Source: Promethearchaeota archaeon (GTDB lineage: Archaea > Asgardarchaeota > Lokiarchaeia > Sigynarchaeales > SOKP01). Taken from it: 40,575 nt of DNA. The stretch lies in contig WJKD01000270.1 in the NCBI GenBank assembly GCA_014729315.1, positions 1 to 40,575 of the forward strand, read 5' to 3'. A model generated the notes under the pieces. The model saw only the letters and a list, made by a program, of their open reading frames with translations. It had not been told where the DNA came from and did not search any database. Both the position numbers and the translations under genes were made by a program. Positions 17,713 through 26,279 of this stretch are shown here, in pieces (the first letter of the stretch is position 1; every line of letters begins with the position of its first letter).

Positions 17713-19029
17713 TTAACTTTGATATAATAACTCTTCCTTTTTCTTATGAAGAGGTTCTATTTCTTTTTCTGTTTTTCTCGAAATTGAGATCTCAGGGGGA
17801 TGCATCGTCAGAAGTTCGTGCGCTATTTTCGGATAAGTGGCAATAAATAAGAATTCTTCCTGATCCAACGGTTTTTGCTTGTGTACATTTGCATATCGTA
17901 TAAGTTCGAGAATTTCTCTCGCTTCTTCGTTGTTTTTAAATTTTAGATTAATATTTTTCATGGAATGGACGAAAGCACTAATTCCTGAATATTCTCCGGT
18001 GGTTATTTTTCGTCCTGTTTCGACCATAATGGTTTCGCCTCTACCTAACTCTTTATAATCATATAACTCATAATTTTTGCGATCTTTTAGCGCACCATCA
18101 GCGTGTATACCCGATTCGTGTGCAAAAGCGTTTTCGCCTACGCCTGGTTGATTAATAGGTATAGGTACCCCAAAAGCGTGAGATGCGTACGTCGCTACCT
18201 TCCAGGCTTTTGATAAATCAAGACGACGGTCTACCATTCCTAATTCTTCAATTTCAGCAGAATGTCGTAGTGCTAAAACAGTGCTTACGAGATCGGCGTT
18301 TCCAGCTCGTTCACCCATAGAGTTTACCGTTGTATTGATTAAGCAATTTTGTCCTTCTTCGAGAACTCCTTTTGCTCCCATAATGCTATTCGCTACTGCC
18401 ATGCCCAAATCGTTGTGCATGTGCATCTCCCAAGGCATATCAGTTGCTTTGGTCAAGTCCTTCATCCGAAAATGAATGCGAAAAGGACTTTCGTAACCTA
18501 ATGTGTCGCAATATCGCAGTCTGTCTGCTCCTACCTTTTTGGCTGCGAGTGCAAACTTAGTTAAATAGTCCATCGGTGTTCTTGATGCGTCTTCTGCATT
18601 CACCCCGATAGTCTTTATTCCTAAATCCTTGGCTCGTTTTACCGCCTTTACCATCATATTGATAATATCGTTTTCGTCGTATTTTCCTTGAAACTTTCCT
18701 TTAATCATCTGCGGGGAAGTAGAAATAGAGACATTAATGTGCTTCAACCGTGGGCAATTTTCTACTGCTAACTCTACGTCTTCTTCAAGCGCTCTCATCC
18801 AGCCCGAAAGGATCATTGGATTAATAGCTCCGATTCGCACAAGTTCGAGATTTGCGTTAAGATAATTTTGCTCATGACGAGTGCATGGAAAACCAAACTC
18901 GCTCTGTGCTACTCCCATTCTATTTAATAATACATTTAGTACGGTCTTTTCAAGCTTTGCAAGACCTAAACGGCTTGTCTGGACTCCATCTCGGTTTGTA
19001 ACATCGAGGATTCTAATTTTTGTGTCCAT
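17713..19029 (-). CDS. homocitrate/isopropylmalate synthase family enzyme (possible Re-citrate synthase)
   Basis: The 438-residue protein is a DRE-TIM condensing enzyme. It starts with the metal-binding LDVTNRDGVQTSRLGLAKLE (residues 8-27) and has IGVNAEDASRTPMDYLTKFA, the HxH metal pair in WEMHMHNDLGMAVANS, and NSMGERAGNADLV. Family members condense acetyl-CoA with a 2-oxo acid: 2-oxoglutarate (homocitrate), pyruvate (citramalate) or oxaloacetate (Re-citrate synthase). The VTNRDGVQTSR opening and SEFGFP stretch recall the anaerobe group that includes candidate Re-citrate synthases. The next gene upstream on the same strand encodes Si-type citrate synthase, so either the two overlap in function or this enzyme makes another acid. 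A tandem repeat lies just before its start. Confidence 0.82.
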   Translation of the reverse strand: MDTKIRILDVTNRDGVQTSRLGLAKLEKTVLNVLLNRMGVAQSEFGFPCTRHEQNYLNANLELVRIGAINPMILSGWMRALEEDVELAVENCPRLKHINVSISTSPQMIKGKFQGKYDENDIINMMVKAVKRAKDLGIKTIGVNAEDASRTPMDYLTKFALAAKKVGADRLRYCDTLGYESPFRIHFRMKDLTKATDMPWEMHMHNDLGMAVANSIMGAKGVLEEGQNCLINTTVNSMGERAGNADLVSTVLALRHSAEIEELGMVDRRLDLSKAWKVATYASHAFGVPIPINQPGVGENAFAHESGIHADGALKDRKNYELYDYKELGRGETIMVETGRKITTGEYSGISAFVHSMKNINLKFKNNEEAREILELIRYANVHKQKPLDQEEFLFIATYPKIAHELLTMHPPEISISRKTEKEIEPLHKKKEELLYQS

Positions 19030-19044
19030 TTTACTTCACATATT

Positions 19045-19093
19045 GAAATATTTCGTAATGATATAACGAAATAAGTAATTATATAACGAAATA
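19045..19093 (-). promoter_or_regulatory. 20-bp tandem operator-like repeats at promoter of the homocitrate-synthase-family gene
   Basis: The element ATATAACGAAATA occurs twice (19061-19073 and 19081-19093), exactly 20 bp apart, or two helical turns. A third, inverted ACGAAATA half-site (TATTTCGT, 19049-19056) makes an inverted repeat with the first copy. On the minus strand each repeat contains a TATA-like TTATAT, 35 and 55 bases from the start codon, so a bound protein would cover the promoter. This looks like a regulator binding site; the regulator is unknown. Confidence 0.5.
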
Positions 19094-19221
19094 TGTATCA
19101 CATCCAATTAATTTTTTGATGAAGTGATTTAACTGATAAAAATAAAATCTGGTTGATTTTATATCAGTTGGAAATTATTAATCAAAATTTTATTCTTGAA
19201 AAGTCTTATTCAATAGTCAAT

Positions 19222-20526
19222 CTAGACTAACTCGTTGGTTATCTCATATCCTTTAATTTTTTCTGCGTATCTTTCCTCGATAGGAATATACTTTCGGTCT
19301 AATAGTCCAACGTACTTAAGTCTCGGGCGAATAAGCTTATTATCGCGCAATTGTTCAATGGCGTGTGCTACCCAACCAGAGCATCTGGCGGCAGCAAATA
19401 ACGGTGTAAATGCTGCCATTGGGATACCTAATAAATGGAGTAATCCTGCGGAGTAAAGATCAACATTAGGATAAATATCTTTGTTCTCAATCATGTATTC
19501 AGCCAAGATTTCAGTCATATCGAAAATATAATCCACCTGGTTGTGGTCGTGGTCCAAATCTTGCCCACAATCTATTCTGTCAATTGTTCCACCGTTTTTA
19601 ACTTTTTTCCAAAATTTGTTAGAAATGTCTCGCATAATGAGCCCTCTTGGGTCCCATGTTTTATAAACCCGATGACCAAAACCCATTATCTTTTCCTTAT
19701 TTGCTAATTTCTTTTCTGCCCAGGGGATTACATTATCTTTTCTCTTCACTTCGTTAAACATATACCGCATAACAGCTTCGTTTGCACCACCGTGGAGTGG
19801 ACCACGAAGCGTACCGATAGCGCTGGTAATACCACTGTACAAGTCCGATAACGTCGAGACTGTGACTCTACAAGATAATGTTGAAGCGTTTATTGAATGA
19901 TCTGCGTGACAAATTAATACTTTGTCGAACGCATCCTCAAATTCTTTGCTTGGTTGCTCACCGGTCATCATATAATAATAATTTCCTGCGTGGGATACAT
20001 CATCCCAAGGTTCAACTAAAGGTTGATTTTGTTGGATTCTGTGACTAAACGCAATTAAAGTAGGCATTTTTGCCATAATTCTAAGACCCTTTCTTATATT
20101 TGCCTCCTCTGTATAGACGTAATCTTCCGGATCGTAAAGAGATAATGCAGAGATCGCTGTTCTTAATAGCTCAATACGCGTAGTATTTCTTGGAAAACTT
20201 TTTAAAATAGATAAGATGTTATCCGGAATATTCCGCTCTTTAATAAGCAGGTCTTTGTGATTTTCCAGTTCAGATTTAGACGGAAGCCTTCCGTAAATGA
20301 GTAGATATGAAACTTCCTCGAACGTTGAGCATTCAACTAACTCCCTGATAGGATATCCTCTGTAAAATAGCTTTCCGTTAATACCATCTATATAGGATAT
20401 CAGTGTTTCGTCAATATATACGCCCACGAGTCCTTTATGGACTTCAACGTACTTTAAATGACTTAAATCAGAATGCGCTTCTTTATAATCTTCTCCAATT
20501 TGTCGTGTGTCGCCTTTCATTGTCAA
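19222..20526 (-). CDS. gltA: citrate synthase (Si type)
   Basis: The 434-residue protein is a standard citrate synthase. The catalytic histidines are in LRGPLHGGANEAVMRYM and MGFGHRVYKTWDPRG, and the catalytic Asp is in YPNVDLYSAGLLHLLGIP. CoA- and oxaloacetate-binding stretches are conserved (HADHSINASTLSCR, CSGWVAHAIEQ). It condenses oxaloacetate with acetyl-CoA; 2-methylcitrate synthase activity is a common alternative in archaea. It lies 192 bases upstream of the homocitrate-synthase-family gene on the same strand; the operator-like repeat between them suggests separate control. The start MTMKGDTRQ gives the usual N-terminal length; Met3 is an alternative. Confidence 0.95.
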   Translation of the reverse strand: MTMKGDTRQIGEDYKEAHSDLSHLKYVEVHKGLVGVYIDETLISYIDGINGKLFYRGYPIRELVECSTFEEVSYLLIYGRLPSKSELENHKDLLIKERNIPDNILSILKSFPRNTTRIELLRTAISALSLYDPEDYVYTEEANIRKGLRIMAKMPTLIAFSHRIQQNQPLVEPWDDVSHAGNYYYMMTGEQPSKEFEDAFDKVLICHADHSINASTLSCRVTVSTLSDLYSGITSAIGTLRGPLHGGANEAVMRYMFNEVKRKDNVIPWAEKKLANKEKIMGFGHRVYKTWDPRGLIMRDISNKFWKKVKNGGTIDRIDCGQDLDHDHNQVDYIFDMTEILAEYMIENKDIYPNVDLYSAGLLHLLGIPMAAFTPLFAAARCSGWVAHAIEQLRDNKLIRPRLKYVGLLDRKYIPIEERYAEKIKGYEITNELV

Positions 20527-21157
20527 AATTCCTCACGGGTTTTTTAATTTTGTTTCTTAATATTTATAATTCTTTACTACAAGATTGCGTTCGAAATTGT
20601 TATGTAAAAAACTATATATCAATTAACCAATTAAAATTTAAAAACTTTTCAGTAATTATCAAAATATAGTATTTTTTTCTAAAAAAATGTTGGTAGATAT
20701 GAAATTTGTTTACTTTCTCCAAAATAAATTGAACGATGATCCATAATTATATAAGGAAAGATAATATTAAAAGGGAGAAAATGAAAAGTGTTTAAATATG
20801 ACTAGAGTTTCTTATTATAGTTTAAAATTGATCTTATAAATAGTTGGAATTGCGGTTTATTTAAGAATAATAGCTTTTAGTTTATTAATTTGAAACTAAA
20901 GAATTAAGTAGAAATTATTTATAACGAATTTAATATCTTCGCATAATGTTCCTTATTTTTCGATTAGATTTTTAATTTGAGTACCTCGAATTCAGTAATA
21001 AAGATTGTATGAATATTTTTTTAATTCGTTATAAATATTTTAATAATCCATATCAAATCATAGTATTTAAACTAAGGATTAAATTACAAGATGAGCTCTA
21101 TATTAATTTTGGAAAAAAAGAGATTTTTATTTATAAGAAGATTACCAATTATATCTT
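20527..21157. other. 631-base divergent intergenic region with a 15-bp inverted repeat
   Basis: No convincing gene is seen between citrate synthase (minus) and the Uma2-like gene (plus). Very short frames exist but lack support. A perfect 15-bp inverted repeat, TATTTATAACGAATT at 20916-20930 and its complement at 21023-21037, encloses 92 bases. The core ATAACGAA is shared with the repeats at 19061-19093. Several TATA-like strings are present. Confidence 0.45.
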
Positions 21158-21796
21158 ATGGAAATAAACTTAGATTTTCCCTATAAAATAGTATTAAAGG
21201 AAGAATACTTAGTCCTTAAACCAGATGTGACAGAAGAGGAATTCTGGGAAATTTCTAACGAAGATACGCATTTTGAACTCATAGATGGGGTGTTATATAT
21301 TAATTCTCCTGCAAACACAGAACACGAAGAAATTTTCAGATACTTACTATTTATATTCTCCTATTATTTAGAAACTATACAAGAAGGAAAAGTATATGGT
21401 TCTCGATTAGTCATGCGATTTTCTCCAAAATGGAATCCGGAACCGGATTTAATGATTCTTCTTCCTTCCAATTACGATAAAATTAAAGAAACGCGGGTAG
21501 AAGGTGCTGCAGATTTGGTTGTTGAAATTTTATCAAAAAGCACAAAAGATACTGATTTAGGAAAAAAATTGCCTAAATATCTAAAGGAGGGCGTGCAGGA
21601 GGTTTGGATTATAAACCCCATGAAAAAAGAGATAGAAATCTATTGGAACAGCGAATCGAAATCTTGGAGTAAAGACAATGCGGAAGAACCTCTTACTTCT
21701 GTCGTACTACCCAAGTTAAATTTTCTGCCTAAATGGTTATGGTTTCGGGAAAAATTTCCCGCAAGTTCGATAATTGATCAAATTCAGAAAAAATGA
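21158..21796 (+). CDS. Uma2 family (DUF820) putative endonuclease
   Basis: The 212-residue protein has the Uma2/DUF820 layout. An N-terminal FWEISNEDTHFELIDGVLYI is followed by HEEIFRYLLFIFSYYL and VYGSRLVMRFSP. The PD-(D/E)xK-type core is NPEPDLMILL, then ADLVVEILSKSTKDTDLGKK with the E and distal K, then YLKEGVQEVWIINP. The family is predicted to be a restriction-like nuclease, abundant in cyanobacteria and patchy in archaea, with unclear biology; many members are mobile or occur near toxin-antitoxin genes. Acidic and lysine residues of the core are intact. It is a single gene upstream of an SRPBCC gene (132 bases) on the same strand. Confidence 0.88.
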   Translation: MEINLDFPYKIVLKEEYLVLKPDVTEEEFWEISNEDTHFELIDGVLYINSPANTEHEEIFRYLLFIFSYYLETIQEGKVYGSRLVMRFSPKWNPEPDLMILLPSNYDKIKETRVEGAADLVVEILSKSTKDTDLGKKLPKYLKEGVQEVWIINPMKKEIEIYWNSESKSWSKDNAEEPLTSVVLPKLNFLPKWLWFREKFPASSIIDQIQKK

Positions 21797-21928
21797 GTTA
21801 GGTTATAGGCGACCAAAACTGTAAGTTGATATTTTGTAGAGATATTTTTTGTGTTAGCGTTCTTAGACACAAATGTATAAATATCAAAGATGAATATCAA
21901 TGTATGGAATCCAAGAGAGGTAATGTTT

Positions 21929-22360
21929 ATGCCCCACGTAGAAAGGAGCCTCGAAATTGAGGCACCTGTTAAAAAAGTTTTTAATACGATAGACGACACT
22001 ATGCTTGCGACTAGATGGAATCTCGTCGTTAAAGAATTGAAAGAAATCGAAGCTGGTAAATACGCTGTTAAAACAACTTTAGGCGATCTTGTCTCAACTC
22101 GAGCTGAAACGGTCCCAAACAAGAAAATTTCTCTATCCGTTGAAGGAGGAGCTTTTAGAAATTATGGATACATACTGAAGAAAAAAGGAGATAGCACAGA
22201 AGTGACTCTTTGGGCTGAGTTCGAAGACGAATCCCAAGAAAAAATGCTCTTAAAGGCTGGAATGTTGCTCTTACAGAGCTTAAAGAACTACGTAGAGTTT
22301 ATCGAATCGGGAGGGAATCCCGAAGAATTTGATAAGAAAAAGATGATTGCCACCCATTGA
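21929..22360 (+). CDS. SRPBCC (START/Bet v1-like) family protein
   Basis: With the start at 21929 the protein has 143 residues beginning MPHVERSLEIEAPVKKVFNT, the typical opening of polyketide-cyclase/SRPBCC proteins: strand, APxxxVF helix, then DDTMLATRWNLVVKEL. Beta strands (KYAVKTTLGDLVSTRAETVP, STEVTLWAEFED) and a long C-terminal helix (LLLQSLKNYVEFIESG) follow. GAGAGG eight bases upstream supports this ATG; in-frame ATGs at 21890 and 21923 would add residues that do not fit the family. The fold makes a hydrophobic ligand-binding cavity, and the ligand is unknown. It stands between the Uma2 and seven-helix membrane genes on the plus strand. Confidence 0.82.
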   Translation: MPHVERSLEIEAPVKKVFNTIDDTMLATRWNLVVKELKEIEAGKYAVKTTLGDLVSTRAETVPNKKISLSVEGGAFRNYGYILKKKGDSTEVTLWAEFEDESQEKMLLKAGMLLLQSLKNYVEFIESGGNPEEFDKKKMIATH

Positions 22361-22630
22361 AACTATCAAACTCTTTTTTCAAATAAAATTTATCAAATTA
22401 ATTCTTTTTCTTAATTATCTAAGCCTTGAGTTTTAACGAAAAAATAGGAAAAAGAGACTATAAAATCCAGATTTCAGAAAACCATTAAAAATAGCATAAT
22501 ATTTATAAAAAAATAGTTAAAATAAGTTGATAATAACTTTCTCAATCACTATCTTTATAACTATCGCTGATGAAAATATAACATTAACAGAAAAACACAA
22601 TTTTAACAATATAAACGAGTTGATGAAAAA

Positions 22631-23344
22631 TTGCTCTCTCCCATTGGTTGGCTTGATGGAGTTACTGCATTAATCGTAGTAATTTCGGGTATCCTATTTG
22701 GGGTTCTAAGCATGATCAAATCCGTAAAATTGGAAGCAAAACTCCTTGGAATAACAGGATTAACTACTCTAAGCGCGGGTTTTGTTTTATTAGGACCAGC
22801 CGTTGACTTTCTCACTATCTTATTAACAGGTCACAATTTACAACCCTACTGGTTATATGGGCTCTTAAGTTATGCGTGGACTGGACCAGTAACTATCTTT
22901 GGATTGTACATTGGGTCCGAGCTAATTTTACCTGATAAGAAAAAACTAATCGTAGGAGTCTATACTGTATTATCGGTTATTTTCGAGATAATTCTATTCT
23001 TATTTTCCTTTACAAATCCATCTTTGATATTCGAGTACACAGCTGACACCGGAAACGAAAATCTATTAAATACAAGCGTGGTTTTGGCTTCTCCAATTTT
23101 CATATTAATGATGCTGTTCCTTATTTCTGGACTGATTTTCAATGGCTTTGGTTTTCTAAGAAAGAGTTTCCAATCTACTGGTGATATTAAGCGAAAGTTC
23201 TTGTATCTCTCGCTTGGCTGGATACTATTCATCGTTTGTGGAGCATTAGATGCTTTGACTGATCCCGGAATTGTAACCTTTTTTATTCGAATCGGGATGA
23301 TCCTAAGCATTGCGTTTATGTATCTTGGAGTAAGAATAAAGTAA
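22631..23344 (+). CDS. seven-transmembrane-helix protein of unknown function
   Basis: The 237-residue protein contains seven hydrophobic segments, at about residues 11-30, 38-65, 73-96, 108-128, 150-174, 190-210 and 214-234. Only short loops separate them, with a PDKKK loop after helix 3 and RKSFQSTGDIKRK before helix 6. This layout resembles the 7TM sensor modules found in front of archaeal histidine kinases, but no kinase or other soluble domain follows. TTG is the apparent start (the nearby ATG at 22623 is in another frame). Positively charged loops suggest that the 5/6 loop is cytoplasmic. It is followed by a T-rich stretch, so likely monocistronic. A receptor or small-molecule-binding role is only a guess. 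Confidence 0.75.
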   Translation: MLSPIGWLDGVTALIVVISGILFGVLSMIKSVKLEAKLLGITGLTTLSAGFVLLGPAVDFLTILLTGHNLQPYWLYGLLSYAWTGPVTIFGLYIGSELILPDKKKLIVGVYTVLSVIFEIILFLFSFTNPSLIFEYTADTGNENLLNTSVVLASPIFILMMLFLISGLIFNGFGFLRKSFQSTGDIKRKFLYLSLGWILFIVCGALDALTDPGIVTFFIRIGMILSIAFMYLGVRIK

Positions 23345-23587
23345 TAGAGATTCTCTTTAACTTTTTTTTATTTATCCTATATATAATAAAAGAAAGAGAT
23401 CTTAACTTTCATAACCTTTACAATTAATATCCTAAATGTAAATTCTGATTTCTATGGAATGGAATAAAAGAACTCAAAGGAACTAAAAATAAAACGCCTA
23501 CATCTTATAACCAATTTATATAAAAATCTTTAATTACTTCTAGATATAAATCTTCTATAAAAATCTTGAATTAAAGTAACATGTAAG

Positions 23588-23597
23588 TTTTATAAAA
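23588..23597 (+). promoter_or_regulatory. putative TATA box of 4-hydroxybutyryl-CoA dehydratase
   Basis: TTTATAAAA centred about 36 bases before the ATG is in the place expected for an archaeal TATA box, giving a leader of roughly 10 bases. No Shine-Dalgarno is visible before the gene, consistent with a short leader. Confidence 0.4.
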
Positions 23598-23628
23598 GTT
23601 AATATGCGTATAGAGAGAATATAAAATT

Positions 23629-25173
23629 ATGAAAAGCTTTGAAGAATACCGTGATAGTTTGTATAAAATGAAGCCCAACATATGGATTGGTAATGAAGTC
23701 GTTGGGCGAGACGATCCGAGAATCGAAGGCGGAATTAACATCGTGCGAAAAACCTACGAACTTGCCCAAGACCCAGACTATGAAGATCTCTGCACAGCGA
23801 CCTCGCACTTTACGGGTAAAAAAATAAATCGCTTCACTCACATCCATCAAAGCAAGGATGATTTGTACAAGAAACAACGAATGACGAGGGTATTATGTCA
23901 TCAAGTAGGGGGTTGTATTCAGCGTTGTATGGGTATAGACGCGTTAAACGCAGTGTCAGTTATCACATACGAACTTGATCAAGCTCTTGGAACAGATCAT
24001 TACGATCGCTTTAAAAAATATATGGAATATTTTCAAGAAAACGATCTCGCAGCTTCTTGCGCTTCCACAGACGCAAAGGGTGATAGATTAAAACGACCTC
24101 ATCAACAAGAGGATCCCGATCAATATCTGCGCATCGTAGACAGCAACGACGATGGAATAATTGTAAGAGGGTGTAAGTTATGCATTACCAATACCCCTTA
24201 TGTGCACGAGATTGTTGCCGTCCCATGTAGATTTATGGGTCCTGAAGATAATGATTATGCTGTCGCTTTTGCATTACCTGGAGATTGGGAGGGAATTAAA
24301 TTATTAGCCAGACCAGCTTATTTTAGAAAAAGTAAACATTTTGATACTCCGACCTTAGATCTTGGAGATGTGGAGACGTTTATTATCTTTGACGATGTTT
24401 TTGTTCCAAAAGAACGCGTCTTTCTAAACGGCTACGACGATCCCCGTCAAACACCCTATGCTGGCTTTTTAGCTTTAATGTTTGCTCATTTTCACCGTCA
24501 TTCCTATACGGGCTGTAAGCCCGCTATTTCAGAAATTTTAGCAAGTGCAGCTGCATTAGTTGCAGAATATAACGGAATCGAAAAAACCTCCCATGCTAGG
24601 GAAAAGATATCGCACCTTATCGGAACTGCAGAACTCGTATTTGCTGCCGGTGAATCAAGTGCTCTTCACTCCGAAAAAGCACCTTCTGGAACTCAGGTGC
24701 CTGACGAGATTTTAACAAATGCGGGAAGAAGATTAGCCGGTGAAGAAATCTACAACGAATACAAAATCGTTGCAGATCTCGCTGGAGGACTGATGGCCAC
24801 TCTTCCGTTTGAAGAATCGTTTTTCGATGATGAGGTGGGAGAGCTTGCGATGAAATATCTTAAACGGAACCCCCGTGTGAAGCCCGAATATATCTTAAAA
24901 TGTTTTAAGGGATTAGAATGTTTAGGATGCTCAGATATTGCGGGATTATTACAAGTCGCAGGTCTACACGGAGGAGGCTCCCCTCAAATGGAAACAATCG
25001 CGATGATGGGAAGATACGATTTAGAGGAACTGAAAAAGATAGCCAAATATCTCTTCGGCATCAAGAGCAGATATCGACGATTTGAACGATCAGAAACTCC
25101 AGTTACGCCTCGAGAGATGCTCAAAAAGTTCAGGAAAGTCATGAAAAGAAAGAAAAAGCCTGAAAATTGTTAA
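23629..25173 (+). CDS. abfD: 4-hydroxybutyryl-CoA dehydratase / vinylacetyl-CoA delta-isomerase
   Basis: The 514-residue protein matches AbfD closely in length and motifs. The [4Fe-4S] cluster ligands of the Clostridium enzyme (C99, C103, H292, C299) are present as Cys96 and Cys100 in GGCIQRC, and His289 and Cys296 in HRHSYTGCK. The flavin/CoA region has GCKLCITNTPYVHE, and the C-terminus has LQVAGLHGGGSPQMET. It dehydrates 4-hydroxybutyryl-CoA to crotonyl-CoA through a ketyl radical, with FAD. In archaea it serves 4-hydroxybutyrate autotrophic cycles or fermentation of 4-aminobutyrate/succinate, so direction and pathway need other genes. Codon usage looks somewhat richer in C/G than its neighbours. 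It is monocistronic and converges on the TrmB-like gene. Confidence 0.94.
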   Translation: MKSFEEYRDSLYKMKPNIWIGNEVVGRDDPRIEGGINIVRKTYELAQDPDYEDLCTATSHFTGKKINRFTHIHQSKDDLYKKQRMTRVLCHQVGGCIQRCMGIDALNAVSVITYELDQALGTDHYDRFKKYMEYFQENDLAASCASTDAKGDRLKRPHQQEDPDQYLRIVDSNDDGIIVRGCKLCITNTPYVHEIVAVPCRFMGPEDNDYAVAFALPGDWEGIKLLARPAYFRKSKHFDTPTLDLGDVETFIIFDDVFVPKERVFLNGYDDPRQTPYAGFLALMFAHFHRHSYTGCKPAISEILASAAALVAEYNGIEKTSHAREKISHLIGTAELVFAAGESSALHSEKAPSGTQVPDEILTNAGRRLAGEEIYNEYKIVADLAGGLMATLPFEESFFDDEVGELAMKYLKRNPRVKPEYILKCFKGLECLGCSDIAGLLQVAGLHGGGSPQMETIAMMGRYDLEELKKIAKYLFGIKSRYRRFERSETPVTPREMLKKFRKVMKRKKKPENC

Positions 25174-25180
25174 ATTTATA

Positions 25181-25204
25181 TTTTTCTTATTTTTCTTTTA
25201 TTTG
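25181..25204 (+). terminator. T-rich terminator after 4-hydroxybutyryl-CoA dehydratase
   Basis: A T-rich stretch (TTTTTCTTATTTTTCTTTTA and on) starts 8 bases past the stop codon in a convergent gene arrangement, as expected for an archaeal terminator. Confidence 0.45.
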
Positions 25205-25281
25205 TTCTCAAATCTTAGTCAAATCATTTCTAAGATAAGTTAAATAATTAAAAGTAAGACCAGAAAAGATTTCTCTTATTT

Positions 25282-26250
25282 TTATAATAAGCAAAGACTG
25301 AAAGTATTTTTGTCAGATAAAGGTTCAATATTTAAGGCAGATAAGGATTCTTGAATATATTCATTTATTGGAACTCCTTTTTCAAAAATTTCGTTAAATT
25401 TTTCTTCGAAAATTTGATAAATATTCTCGTTTCGGCTAATGTAACTCCCTATAAGTTTGTTCGATGGATCAAAAGAAGGCTGAATGAGTTCGCTGTCCGT
25501 CAAACTAAAATTACTGAAGTTTTCTTCGGTGATATGAACATCTAAGGTTTTAAATTCAAAATCAATAGAATTAATTTGCTTTGATACAATTTTAAATTCC
25601 TTAGTTTGAAGTAATTCCTTGATTAGCTCGTTGTTAAAAATAACTTGAATATCAATTCTTGCCAAATTATTTTTGATTTTAGTAATCTCTCCAATGAGAG
25701 GTCCACTCAACTCGTTTTCAAGGTCCTCCACAGAGAGCCTTTGAATAAATGTAATGAGAGGATTCTCGTATCTAATACCCAGCGCAATCTTACAGGACTT
25801 TTCAGCAAGAAAGGGATAATACATATCTTGAAAGTTCCTTAAATCAAAATTGAGAAATTCTATCGGTTCTTGAGGCGTTTCTGAACTTTTTAAATTGTAT
25901 TCTTTGATAAATTCTTCTAAGGAAACTTCGCATCTTTTTTTCGATTCGAGAAATTCGTCATGCAGCTCTTCAATTCTATTATTTACCAATTTTTGCCACA
26001 GAGGTATTAATGGCGTTGCAAGATTAATTTTCATTGGTCTATCGTAGATATAGACTAATTCCAAATCGCTTAATACTGACGCAATTTTATATCCTCGCTT
26101 TAAAGAAAGATTATACTGATGGCACACCCTTTTGAGATTATCAATTCGTTTATGTTTAAGTAAATGATGGTAAATCTTTTCTATTCCTTTTTCGATTATT
26201 CCTAATGAGTTAAAGAGATTTGATATTTGTATGAATTCGTTTTCAGACAT
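25282..26250 (-). CDS. TrmB-like winged-helix regulator
   Basis: The 322-residue protein has an N-terminal winged-helix region at about residues 20-85: EKIYHHLLKHKRIDNLKRV, then NLSLKRGYKIASVLSDLELV and YIYDRPMKINLATPLIPLWQ. Its order matches TrmB proteins (helix pair, recognition helix with ...RxYxIxxxLxxLxLV, wing with RPxxxxxxxP). The roughly 200 residues after it contain ALGIRYENPLITFI and KLIGSYISRNENIYQIFEEK, which recall the PLD-like effector domain of TrmB. Such proteins bind DNA and a small molecule; here both are unknown. It is 29 bases downstream of the small GTPase gene on the same strand, so they are probably one operon. Homology was judged by eye. Confidence 0.62.
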   Translation of the reverse strand: MSENEFIQISNLFNSLGIIEKGIEKIYHHLLKHKRIDNLKRVCHQYNLSLKRGYKIASVLSDLELVYIYDRPMKINLATPLIPLWQKLVNNRIEELHDEFLESKKRCEVSLEEFIKEYNLKSSETPQEPIEFLNFDLRNFQDMYYPFLAEKSCKIALGIRYENPLITFIQRLSVEDLENELSGPLIGEITKIKNNLARIDIQVIFNNELIKELLQTKEFKIVSKQINSIDFEFKTLDVHITEENFSNFSLTDSELIQPSFDPSNKLIGSYISRNENIYQIFEEKFNEIFEKGVPINEYIQESLSALNIEPLSDKNTFSLCLL

Positions 26251-26279
26251 ATAACCACCATTAATTTCTTTGCTATCCT

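Noticed and set aside
21091..21186. 31-codon frame starting MSSILILEKK before the Uma2 gene
   Set aside because: It runs into the Uma2 gene in another frame, with no Shine-Dalgarno.
23517..23573. Near-identical TATAAAAATCTT-type direct repeats upstream of the 4-hydroxybutyryl-CoA dehydratase gene
   Set aside because: Low-complexity AT-rich repeats with one mismatch in an AT-rich intergenic stretch; chance is likely.
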